Below, one piece after another: positions 50,444 to 58,496 of a stretch of 64,000 bases of DNA. The DNA comes from Synechococcus sp. MVIR-18-1. GTDB lineage: Bacteria > Cyanobacteriota > Cyanobacteriia > PCC-6307 > Cyanobiaceae. The notes beneath the pieces are model-generated. The model did not search any database. It was not told the DNA's origin and worked only from the letters and a program-made list of their open reading frames with translations. Each line of letters begins with the position of its first letter. Position 1 is the first letter of the stretch. The translations under genes and the position numbers were made by a program. Where the stretch lies: contig NZ_CP047942.1 in assembly GCF_014279835.1 (NCBI RefSeq), forward strand, positions 868,001-932,000. The letters run 5' to 3'.

Positions 50444-50665
50444 CTAATTTGCTTTTTTGTTTATGTGAAGGGAGTCTTGATAAATCTCTAATTCTTTTTT
50501 TGCAGTAATCCATTCGTCTAGAAGGTTAGATGTCTGGTAGTCTTTCCAGTTTATTTCGCAAGAAATGACTCGAGCATGCAATGCTCTTTCTGTTTTAGTT
50601 CTAAATCGGATAGTACCGCTATCAAGAGGGGCAATTGCAAAATAATACCAGTTTGGTGTAACCAC
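50444..50665 (-). CDS. 73-residue hypothetical protein
   Basis: Starts at a GTG with AGGAG spaced properly upstream (MVTPNWYYFAIAPL). The middle is charged (RFRTKTERALHARVI) and the end helical. Not recognised. Confidence 0.55.
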   Translation of the reverse strand: MVTPNWYYFAIAPLDSGTIRFRTKTERALHARVISCEINWKDYQTSNLLDEWITAKKELEIYQDSLHINKKAN

Positions 50666-50879
50666 AAATCTCTCCTATTCCTTCTATCAAAGCGTAGCAA
50701 GGATCTTGTTGGACTATTAAACGAAATAATCTTTCTGATTCAGTATGACAAGATGCTATTTCATTTTAGTCACAACTAATTTACTTTCTTCCCTGCCATT
50801 TGATGCATTGATATGTAAGAAAGGCTTTACTTGTTTTGTTTTTGGTATGTAATCTATTCAAATCAGGTTTTGAAAGGCT

Positions 50880-51011
50880 ATGGATTGGCGAATAATTGCT
50901 GTTTTTACGCCCATTGTGCTAGCAATCTCTTGGGCTGTCTTTAATATAGGGCGTGCGGCGTTGGGACAGCTGCAATTAGCTGTCAAGGATTTCAAGAAAA
51001 ATCAATCATGA
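50880..51011 (+). CDS. psbY: Photosystem II protein Y
   Basis: The 43-residue protein MDWRIIAVFTPIVLAISWA continues VFNIGRAALGQLQL and ends in a basic tail. The single helix with (W/G)xxxNIGRAAxGQ is the PsbY signature; PsbY sits near cytochrome b559 at the edge of photosystem II. GAAAGG lies just before the ATG. It is below most length cut-offs and easily missed. Confidence 0.82.
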   Translation: MDWRIIAVFTPIVLAISWAVFNIGRAALGQLQLAVKDFKKNQS

Positions 51012-51323
51012 TCAGCTTAGTGTGTTTCGATCCTCCAGGTTTTTAGCTTCTGTTTTATGAGCCTTTTGCTCTAAATCTTTAGTTTTATATTATTGGGTTC
51101 AGTAAGTATTGGGTTTTTGCTTATGATGGGGTGAGTTATTGCTTTTTCTTTCTTCTCTTTTGAAAAGTATTTGCTGTTGTGATTGTCTCAATTAGGCCCC
51201 GCCTCACTGTGGTTAGGATTTATTGATTTGTCAAAAGTTCTGTCAATCCCCGCGTTGGATTTGATTTAATAGCCCTTCATCTTCCTGTTCTAATATTGTT
51301 TTGAATAGAAGAATGGTGGTATC
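51012..51323. other. Intergenic region
   Basis: AT-rich; nothing recognised. Confidence 0.4.
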
Positions 51324-51509
51324 TTAGATGAAGTAATAAGTTTCTATTACTTCTAACTCGTCGTCAACGAGCTCTATGGCTATTAAGCTCATTTCATTCT
51401 GCCTTGATATTAAATCAGCCCAGGCTGTCTTTGCTAGTTCAAGCGTTTCATAAGTTCCAGAACTGTTTTCTTCTTCTACATCGCATTGAAAAATTTGATA
51501 GGGAGGCAT
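51324..51509 (-). CDS. 61-residue hypothetical protein
   Basis: The frame MPPYQIFQCDVEEENS has a GGGAGG-like site near the ATG on the other side (in reverse CTCCC is absent, so the site is weak). A beta-alpha-beta layout (LAKTAWADLISRQNEM, IAIELVDDELEVIETY) suggests a small soluble protein. Unknown. Confidence 0.5.
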   Translation of the reverse strand: MPPYQIFQCDVEEENSSGTYETLELAKTAWADLISRQNEMSLIAIELVDDELEVIETYYFI

Positions 51510-51719
51510 GTTCAGTTTTTTTGGAGTTTTTTAGGCTTTTTTGGGCTTTTTGATCTGTTTTCGTTAGAGTGATTCTAAGTCTTGCTGCTATCTATCGGTT
51601 AGTGCATAAATGCCTATCACTCTATCTCCTGTCATCTATTACTTGAGAATGTTGTATTGGTTAATAGTCTCAGATTGCTTAGCCTCCATGATTGAGATGT
51701 ATTGTTATTTTCTTCCCTA

Positions 51720-51890
51720 ATGGTTTCTTTGTTTATCGAAGCATGGCCTGTTGAACTAACTTATGGAGACAATCAAGTTTTGGTTTTGGGAACATGGGTT
51801 TTTATGCTTACAACGTGTATGGCTCTACTGCTTGGTGCGATTTCAATGTTTGAAGAGGATATTCCTGAACCGGGTAGAAGGAACAAGTGA
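51720..51890 (+). CDS. 56-residue small membrane protein
   Basis: From the ATG at 51720: MVSLFIEAWPVELTYGDNQ then a helix VLVLGTWVFMLTTCMALLLG and a charged tail. One or two membrane segments. Not recognised. Confidence 0.55.
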   Translation: MVSLFIEAWPVELTYGDNQVLVLGTWVFMLTTCMALLLGAISMFEEDIPEPGRRNK

Positions 51891-52120
51891 AGTTATTATT
51901 GCCTAGCTAGATAGCGCAAGAGGCCACAAATATTTCTTTATAACTATCGATCCTCATGGATGCCGACTGTTTAATGTAGATAAACTCCTCCGATAGAGCA
52001 CAGGGTTTTACTCAATAATATGTTTCTTTCTTGAGGCATATAGGGTTTTATGGATAACAGTAGTGAATCTGAAGTGAGGCATATGTCATGATCTTGGTTT
52101 CCAGTTCATAAAATCTACAC

Positions 52121-52152
52121 AAAAAAAGAGCTGGATATATCCAACTCTTTTT
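52121..52152. terminator. Terminator after hli copy 2
   Basis: The near-palindrome GAGCTGGATATATCCAACTC is flanked by an A-run and a T-run, and works in both directions. It lies 35 bases past the hli copy 2 stop. Confidence 0.88.
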
Positions 52153-52186
52153 TATTCTTGGCTAGATCTTAGGTAGCTAGTCGGCT

Positions 52187-52324
52187 TCAACCGAGACTGA
52201 TTTGAGAAATAATGCCTCGACCAGTCAGAAGTTCCGTACTGAGGCCTTTCACGAAGCCCATCATTGCAAGCCTCCCGTTCCACTGCTCAGCGAAGGATGA
52301 GAAACCAAATCTCGATTTCCTAAT
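52187..52324 (-). CDS. hli: High-light-inducible protein copy 2, non-standard start
   Basis: The 45-residue frame contains FAEQWNGRLAMMGFVKG and TELLTGRGIISQ, colinear and of the same length as the 46.1-kb copy. At the position of the first Met the codon is ATT, not ATG, and no ATG, GTG or TTG lies between the in-frame stop (52331-52333) and the core. It either uses a rare ATT start or is no longer translated. No coupled small gene follows as in copy 1. Confidence 0.75.
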   Translation of the reverse strand: MRKSRFGFSSFAEQWNGRLAMMGFVKGLSTELLTGRGIISQISLG

Positions 52325-52816
52325 TTGAGTTTAAAATTTTAAGGTATCTTAAGTTTGTTGCGCACCATGCGGCTTAGGCATGTTTCTTTCCTGTTATTTC
52401 AATAGTAGATGCCCGCTTGTTTGTTCCTCTCGCGAAAGGTCAGCTTCAAATGGTTGTCAAGGAAAGAGTGCTCTTGCTGTGCAAGCAATCAGTAACATTC
52501 CAATTTTTCATTCCAATGTCTTTTTTTGGGAAATCATTTATGCCCCCCTGAACCTTTCTGACATTGCGGTTTTTCAGTTGCTCCCATGGAATTCCTCCAA
52601 AATAATTTTGATATATCCCAAGTTCGTCACGGTGTATTCAGCTATCTTGAATTATTAGTGTTTTTCTTGTTCAAGAAGAGTTACCTTTGATGCTTTGATG
52701 AAGCCTGACAGAGATGAATCAGGCAAGCCCCAGCAGTATTCCTAGAGTGGCAGTCTTTCACCTTGATAGGGTTTTAATATCGTACCGTTTTGGTCTTTAC
52801 CTCGTTGCATCAAAAA
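52325..52816. other. Upstream region of hli copy 2
   Basis: Parts (about 52430-52500) resemble 46330-46410 upstream of hli copy 1. A 92-codon plus-strand frame here is a by-product of the repeat and is not supported. Confidence 0.5.
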
Positions 52817-53050
52817 AGTAATGTCCCTCAACCTTTCGCGGGCTTCTAAATCGCGAAAGTTTGATGTCTGTGGGACTGTTGACCCCGTCCAAAGAGTCAC
52901 CTATCTATTTTGTCTCATAACAGACTTGGTTCGTGCAAAAAGCTCTCATGAGCTGTGACTTATGACTACAATCACTAAGCCAATATGTGCACTCTTTCTC
53001 TTTTTTCTTTGCCCTTTAGTGCTGAGACTCTCTACGGAATGCGAGGCCTT
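52817..53050. repeat. Long direct repeat with hairpin, copy 2
   Basis: Second copy of the 46877-47110 element. The hairpin spans about 52819-52873: GTCCC/GGGAC and TCAACCTTTCGCG with CGCGAAAGTTTGA, one mismatch, loop GGCTTCTAAAT. The mismatch pattern differs between copies while the stem is kept. On the minus strand the hairpin is followed by ATTACTTTTTT, which could terminate. Confidence 0.75.
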
Positions 53051-53103
53051 ATACCTTTTATATAAAAGTAAGGCACTTCATCAATCCAACTGGACTAGAT
53101 AAT

Positions 53104-53699
53104 GCCTCATCAGCTACATCGTTCTGTGCTTTATGACCTAAGCGGACATGAGCAACTTTGGTTCGACCAAGTAAGAAGTTGTTTGTTGTATCTACGCAAC
53201 ATGCTTCGAAGAAGCCACTCCCTCACTGAGTGGGTTTTTGATGCCAACTCTCATGTGTCATTCCAACTGTGCAGCTAACGCCTCATTAGCAACACCTTTA
53301 AGTCAATTGAGCCTGGTCGGCCTGTGCTTTATGGCTTGGGCGGACACGAGCAACTTGGTTTGACTTAGTGAGCAGTTGACGGGTATGCCTATCGAGGAGA
53401 CACAGCAGATTTCTTACTTCCCATCCAACTGACTATTGGATGATGACGCAACGTTCAAGCGGAGCCGCTTCTGTCCAGGGGGTGGCTTTTTTATTGCCTT
53501 CTGTCGTGGGTCAATCCAACTGTCCAGCTAACGCCTCATCAGCAACATCGTTCTGTGCTTAATGCCTTTAGTGCAAGGCCCTTGCTTGATTTGACTGAGT
53601 GAGTCGTTGATGGAGGAAGAGTTCTTTATTCGGTTTTGGATTAAACAGTTCGTTCCTGTAAGCCACCCATTGGCGTAGGTTGTTTTTTTATGCCTTATT
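53104..53699. repeat. Array of long repeat units (block 1, three units)
   Basis: Units begin at about 53104, 53280 and 53533 with GCCTCAT(C/T)AGC(A/T)ACA. The conserved core is TGTGCTTTATGxC, GCGGACA(C/T)GAGCAACTT and TTTGAC, followed by a variable part. Most units end in a GC-rich hairpin with T-run (for example GCCACTC/GAGTGG near 53211) and the linker TCATTCCAACTGT or similar. The layout of core, variable insert and terminator suggests repeated small-RNA genes. Unit 3 is the most diverged and leads into a decayed DUF3104 gene. Confidence 0.7.
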
Positions 53700-53913
53700 T
53701 TATGGGATTCCGTGAGTAACTGTATCGCCTTCTACCCAGGCGATTTCTGCGTTGTCAACGTTGGCGATCTGGAACATGGTGTTCACCCTCGGGTCTCTCG
53801 CTCCGCCTTCAAACCAGATGACCTGCCCCATGAATCAGTCGCCGTTGCCCTTCTGAGCCACCTGCTGTTGAGTCTGAACAATCACGATCTTGCCTGGACG
53901 AACTGAAACTCAT
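53700..53913 (-). pseudogene. DUF3104-type gene, broken by a stop codon
   Basis: On the minus strand the frame gives RPGKIVIVQTQQQVAQKGNGD, then TGA, then FMGQVIWFEGGARDPRVN and TMFQIANVDNAEIAWVEG. The intact relative at 61 kb has Trp (TGG) at the stop (53835-53837). The 5' end is also out of frame, with a TGA before VSVRPG. DUF3104 proteins are small picocyanobacterial proteins of unknown function. Confidence 0.78.
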
Positions 53914-54059
53914 TTGCTCGAGTGAGTTGGTCTCACCCCAATGGGTAATCTCGCCAATCTGCTCGGATGTGGCAGCAGCAGCCTGATTACTCCCGATACA
54001 AAGAGAAGCTCAACTGTGAAGGCTGGCTGGTCAATAGGCCAGAAGGGATGCTCCTCCAG

Positions 54060-54252
54060 ATCAAGCCCAATGCAGCAACGCAACATGCTCAGTTGGGCCA
54101 TTCATAACTTGATGGCCGCGGCTGGTGTTGGCATCAAACACAAGCAGCCATACGTCACTGTTGGTGCCGTACGCGAACTTGATGCGTTGTTGGGCCTTGT
54201 ACTCAAAACCAATTCTCCCACTTTTTTACTGTTGCAGGCATTTGTGGGTTAG
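54060..54252 (+). pseudogene. Fragment related to the 57.8-kb gene
   Basis: The plus frame reads MLSWAIHNLMAAAGVGIKHK and then VTVGAVRELDALLG. It aligns without gaps to LLAWSIQTLMAAAAQAK... of the gene at 57795, with about 14 of 37 positions identical. No start or N-terminal half is visible, so it is a remnant. Confidence 0.55.
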
Positions 54253-54485
54253 CGCCAAATACGAGCAATAACCCAGGCAAAAATGCCACAAGTGATAGCG
54301 AAGCCGATAGTTGCAAACGACCCCATCAATGGGGGTACTGCCCAACTTGGAACTAAGTAAGACAGGTACCACAGCACATTGCGTAGAGCGCCGCTGCCTA
54401 GGCACCAAACAGGTAACCAGTACATGGCTGGAACAAAGAGCACCGACAGGACTGTCGTAGTGACAATTTGCTGGGTTCTGTTCAT
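54249..54485 (-). CDS. 78-residue membrane protein
   Basis: The protein from MNRTQQIVTTTVLSVLFVPA has about two or three hydrophobic segments and ends IARIWR. Not recognised. Confidence 0.55.
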   Translation of the reverse strand: MNRTQQIVTTTVLSVLFVPAMYWLPVWCLGSGALRNVLWYLSYLVPSWAVPPLMGSFATIGFAITCGIFAWVIARIWR

Positions 54486-54661
54486 ACAGTCATTTAGGGG
54501 CAACGTCCCACATGGCGAATTTCGTAATGAACCGCTTTTCGCAAGTGAGGTTGCGACTGATTAAGTAAAATTCCTTTAACAGCTTACAGATGAAACCACT
54601 GTTCCTTATGTAGTTAGAAGATATAAAAAGAGCGATAGCTCATGCCTGAACGTGTTGTGAT

Positions 54662-54871
54662 TTATCCAATCCCCATCATTGGGGCCATCCATTCCGCATG
54701 AATTGCTGCAAGCATAGACATGTCAAAGGCATGAACAGCTGGATTGGTTTTATCGACAAACCACAAGACTCCAAACGGAGCATTAATAACAAGTTGCAGC
54801 TTCCATCGCCAAGTCACGATTTTCCAAATCTTTTGGAGCAACGGCTTTGGCTCAACAGATGGATCTGTCAT
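54662..54871 (-). CDS. 69-residue hypothetical protein
   Basis: The frame reads MTDPSVEPKPLLQKIWKIVT, then a weakly hydrophobic part INAPFGVLWFVDKTNPAVH. The ATG at 54874 is an alternative. Trp-rich; may associate with the membrane. Not recognised. Confidence 0.55.
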   Translation of the reverse strand: MTDPSVEPKPLLQKIWKIVTWRWKLQLVINAPFGVLWFVDKTNPAVHAFDMSMLAAIHAEWMAPMMGIG

Positions 54872-55380
54872 CATCGTCACCAAATGGATTTCTAATATGG
54901 CTTTCTACAGCTGAGTTGTGTGTCCGCCAGAGGAGAGGCGAGTTACAAACCACTTTCAACCTCGATGGGACCTTGATTTGTTCGGACGAATCCAAAAAGA
55001 GATTCTCGTCGCTTAAATACCGATGAAGGGGAAGTGTTGTGAATCTTGGCTTATTCTGAGATCAAGCCCCGTGGCCATCGGTGAGGATGGTGGATATTTG
55101 CTTCGAGAATTGCCTCATCAAGTTGCGGCTTTGATTTTGATAATTTTCTTTTTATTACCGAAAATCCAAGAAAGCACTAAATGCTTTCATCCTTATTCAA
55201 GAATTGCTGTGATCAGATGAGATCTGTTTCGCAACTCTTCAGCGGAATGCCCTTTAATGCCCCGACTCTTTAGCGCAGACACAATACCTATTCTCATTTA
55301 TTACCAGAGATTGTGACTATTTTTCCCAAGTAGCTAAATCCTGCGAATAAAATTTTACGACTTCAACATCAGTCAAAAAC
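54872..55380. other. Intergenic region
   Basis: A 65-codon plus frame at 55023 is unsupported. Nothing else is seen. Confidence 0.35.
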
Positions 55381-55536
55381 ATGGATCTTCGTCTTGTTGA
55401 GCTGCTTGGGAAGTATCAGGAAGAAGAGCTTGAAGCAATAGAAATATGGTTTAACCATACGCAGCCATTGGCTCTTGAAATCATGGGAAGCATGAAGATT
55501 GCGCGAGGTACCATTAAAAGGGAACAAAAACCGTAA
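55381..55536 (+). CDS. 51-residue hypothetical protein
   Basis: MDLRLVELLGKYQEEELEAI then EIWFNHTQPLALEIM and a basic end. It is strongly helical and acidic, preceded by a long AT-rich leader. Not recognised. Confidence 0.5.
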   Translation: MDLRLVELLGKYQEEELEAIEIWFNHTQPLALEIMGSMKIARGTIKREQKP

Positions 55537-55902
55537 GTGTTTTCTGCGGATGGTTGAAAGGCCATTTCTTTTTCATAAATGACCTATTTATACTCACATT
55601 TTATTACATACATATTTTGAAAATCTGATCTGTTTTTTTATTTTCAGGCAATCTTGCTTGCAAGTATTTAGTATTGTTTCTTTATATCAAACTATAAATA
55701 GTGTCGCTTGAGCCTTTTGATTTAAATGCCTCACGAAAATGATCATTCTCTTTGTTTTGATGACTTGTATATTATTAATTCCTGTATTAGCAGCAACCTA
55801 AAATCAGACGCTTTGGATATATGGTTAATTACTGGTTTGTTTTTGGGCTTATTGAGCTAATCACCTCTTCTTATGTTCAAGATAAAAATACACGGCCTAG
55901 TA
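55537..55902. other. AT-rich intergenic region
   Basis: No coding frame is supported. Confidence 0.4.
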
Positions 55903-56634
55903 TTAGTTGATTGTGAACGTTGATTTGAAAATTGCTAAGACTATCCAGATCGAAATTCCTATGGATGTCGTGAGTGTAAGGATCCATAATGTTAGAGCTC
56001 TACCTGTTGGCTTGTCATAAAGTAGCTTTTCAATTGATGTCTTATTGCTGAAGAGTAAATGGTCAGAAATTGACATCATTAACTTGCTTGATGTCAGTTT
56101 TCTCTGCCACTCAGCGCCGTATCTTGGATATTGTTGATATAAGGGGATTGAGCCTTTTTCACGTCCTGGAAGAATTCTAGAGACCTCGCTTGGAGGTATA
56201 TCGTATCCAAATCGATTCATGTACTCGTCACTATCTAGCACATAGTCTATAAAATATTCAAACCCCTTTTCCCCAATGATTATCGATAGTGCTAAACATT
56301 CTGCTCCATTGTATGCTTTTCTCCCAAGAGCTCTGGCTATTACTTGTTCTGCCAATCGATAGTTGTTGTTGCATTCGATATAACCGCGTCGAAATCGATC
56401 AGACAAAAAGAGTCCTCGAATAAAATCCCGTATAGTGATCGAATTATTGCGAAGTTGTGATTCAAGATAAACTTCCCTATCGCTTTCCAACAGGTGAAAA
56501 AATACTTGTTGATAGCAGCTCTTTATTGCTTTTTCTGATTCATCCTCTAGGGCGATTTCTATGTTTTGATTGCTGACTGCCTTCACCCTCGAATTTTGGG
56601 TTGAGAGAGTGAAACTCTTTGAGGGAATTGTCAT
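55903..56634 (-). CDS. Phycobilisome rod linker with C-terminal membrane helix (CpcL/CpcG2-like)
   Basis: The 243-residue protein has a phycobilisome linker domain (about 30-165): YQQVFFHLLESDREVYLESQ, RDFIRGLFLSDRFRRGY, RLAEQVIARALGRKAY and YFIDYVLDSDEYMNRFG. A Lys/Ser-rich stretch follows. The C-terminus carries a strong hydrophobic helix (about 213-235, ALTLWILTLTTSIGISIWIV), as in CpcL, which anchors rod-only phycobilisomes to the thylakoid for photosystem I supply. CpcG proteins without such a helix bind the core instead. The gene is AT-rich and sits alone. Confidence 0.83.
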   Translation of the reverse strand: MTIPSKSFTLSTQNSRVKAVSNQNIEIALEDESEKAIKSCYQQVFFHLLESDREVYLESQLRNNSITIRDFIRGLFLSDRFRRGYIECNNNYRLAEQVIARALGRKAYNGAECLALSIIIGEKGFEYFIDYVLDSDEYMNRFGYDIPPSEVSRILPGREKGSIPLYQQYPRYGAEWQRKLTSSKLMMSISDHLLFSNKTSIEKLLYDKPTGRALTLWILTLTTSIGISIWIVLAIFKSTFTIN

Positions 56635-57027
56635 ATTATTTTGATAATAGTTTCATGCTATGCTCGTTGTTACGCCATGATCTGTATATTGGTAACAATG
56701 CAGCGTATCAATGGTGGCTTTGCATTGCTTATAAGTTTCAGTCCTCTTGAGTCTCTACGTGCTTCATACTCTTATCGGGAATTGTTTAAAAGTCGAATTC
56801 CCTTTTCGATCAGAGAATTTTATAGTCTGATTGTCTTGATTGACGTGCTTCAGGCCATGCAGTGAATGACTTTAATCCTAATTATTTATATGTAGTGATT
56901 GATGTAATTATGCTTTATTGATGATTTTAATGGATTTTCTTAATGGTTGGCTAAAAGAAAAATCTTCAGACGTGGAGTTGTTACAACCAAAATCCTGCAA
57001 GTTGTCAAGAGCTCCACAGAATGATCG
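56635..57027. other. AT-rich region upstream of integrase remnant
   Basis: Short frames only (for example MDFLNGWLKEKSSDVELL near 56931); none is recognised. Confidence 0.35.
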
Positions 57028-57474
57028 AAGAAACAACCAGTTAACCCAGGTGGCATGATCGCGATTGTTCGCTGGAAAGATATTGATCCTCTTAATAATA
57101 GAGGCCAAATTTACCTTTTCGGCAAGTGATCAAAGCGACACACTGTCCGCGTATCTCCAGAAACGCTCGAACTTTTTGAGGGCCTAGGTCGTGGCGCTGA
57201 TGAAGAGTTTGTTTTCCCCAGTCCAAGGTGAGATGGGCATCTCACGCGTCAAGCAATTGGGGATGTCTGCAGAAAATGGGGGCGAGCCGCTGGATTCCAT
57301 GATCATCCAAATCAGTTGTTTCATAGCCATGCAACGCAGGCGATTCGCCGCGGAGTAGATGTTTTCACGCTTCAGGTACGGCTCGGCCACTCATCAAGTG
57401 CAACCACTGATCATTACGTGGCTGCTTACCCTCGGGGCAGCAGTTTACTTCGACTTGGGTGAAGTTTCTGAAGG
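57028..57474 (+). pseudogene. Tyrosine recombinase (integrase) remnant with two in-frame stops
   Basis: A single plus-strand frame reads IAIVRWKDIDPLNNRGQIY, GK, TGA, SKRHTVRVSPETLELFEGL, FPSPR, TGA, DGHLTRQAIGDVCRKWG, and RLGHSSSATTDHYVAAYPRG. The catalytic Tyr region (HSSSATTDHY) is kept, but the HxxR box is damaged (LFHSHAT, Arg missing). The N-terminal domain is lost. A decayed site-specific recombinase. Confidence 0.8.
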
Positions 57475-57794
57475 GAGCGACACTTCCTTCAGTCGTAATT
57501 CGCATTGCGTCAGAAAAGTTAGATCTCGCCACAGTTTCAAAAGAACTATGAAAACAATCATCTTCTCTATCATTAGCTAATATTGGAAGAGGTGGATTTC
57601 CTGCTTTTTACGGCTTTGTCATATGGTTAATTAATGATCTCTGCCGATCTACTTAGGGTGACAACTTGCCTTACATCAACGCATCACAATTATCCAGAAA
57701 TACTGTCAAGTCTGGTGCCGTTATTCGCTGGAGTGGTGGTAATGACCCAGCGAGATCTCATCACTTACTTGCTCAATACGGAGGCTGATTGGCC

Positions 57795-58121
57795 ATGGCA
57801 AGAGCAAAAACAGAAGAGATCTCCGACCGCATCGATGCCCTTCAGGGAATGATCCTTGAGGGTGAGCCCAAGACTTTATGTCTCATTTTTGCGCGACAGC
57901 AGTGGGGGGTCTCAAGGGCTCAGGGTTACCGCCTTCTTAAACGTGCCTGGACGCAAATCAAAGCTGATGTTGATGAGACCGGTATTGATAGACAGGAGCT
58001 GTTGGCCTGGTCAATTCAGACGCTGATGGCTGCTGCTGCTCAGGCAAAACAACAGAAGAATCCTGGAGCAGTTGTTACTTATATTAAGCAGCTCGACTGG
58101 ATGACGGGTTCAATTCAATAG
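57795..58121 (+). CDS. Helical protein, possibly phage-type DNA-binding or packaging protein
   Basis: The 108-residue protein from MARAKTEEISDRIDALQGMI has a helix-turn-helix-like part (FARQQWGVSRAQGYRLLKRA, about 33-52) and a helical C-half. Layout resembles small terminase subunits or phage regulators, but no family is certain. A remnant of a relative is at 54.1 kb. It lies between the integrase remnant and psbA. Confidence 0.6.
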   Translation: MARAKTEEISDRIDALQGMILEGEPKTLCLIFARQQWGVSRAQGYRLLKRAWTQIKADVDETGIDRQELLAWSIQTLMAAAAQAKQQKNPGAVVTYIKQLDWMTGSIQ

Positions 58122-58496
58122 TTGGAAGCAGTTCTCAGCGCAGACGTTGAAGCTTCAGGTCATATTTACGACGGCACGGTTATTCCCCGTTGGCTTGCTT
58201 GAGATGATTTGGAGGCGCTGCCCCCGCCACGAGAGGTGTTTTTTATTGCCTTGAGATCAGAGTCCATAGCGGACGCTGTAATCACCCAATCCTTAGCTCG
58301 TCGCTCCAGGTATCGTCCTCACGCCTCAAACCCACTCCAACAGAGCCGTGATCAGCTGAGCTGATCACGGGGATCAGGAGCGCTCACGCCGGGAATTGTG
58401 TCAGCAGCGCAAACTTCCTTTACATTGCCGGTGTCGGGTTAACCGACCTTCTTTATTCGCCACCGGGATTCATCCCACAGGCTCCTTTCCGTTCTC
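58122..58496. promoter_or_regulatory. psbA upstream region
   Basis: GC-rich compared with the island to its left. The 120 bases before psbA include TTTACA at 58419, a possible -35 element, but no clear -10 at the right distance. A weak CGCC/GGTG hairpin with a T-run lies near 58218-58245. Confidence 0.35.

Noticed and set aside
52380-52658. 92-codon plus frame upstream of hli copy 2
   Set aside because: Lies in duplicated non-coding DNA; the counterpart at 46.3 kb is not open.
53712-53906. Plus-strand 64-codon frame
   Set aside because: It is the reverse side of the broken DUF3104 gene.
53941-54050. First half of the 103-codon plus frame at 53941
   Set aside because: Only its second half resembles another gene; the first half reads as chance sequence.
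57028-57474. TGA recoding (selenocysteine or Trp) in the integrase and DUF3104 frames
   Set aside because: TGA is used as a normal stop throughout the window (e.g. gyrA, folD, crtE), and the integrase also lost the HxxR Arg. Decay explains the stops.
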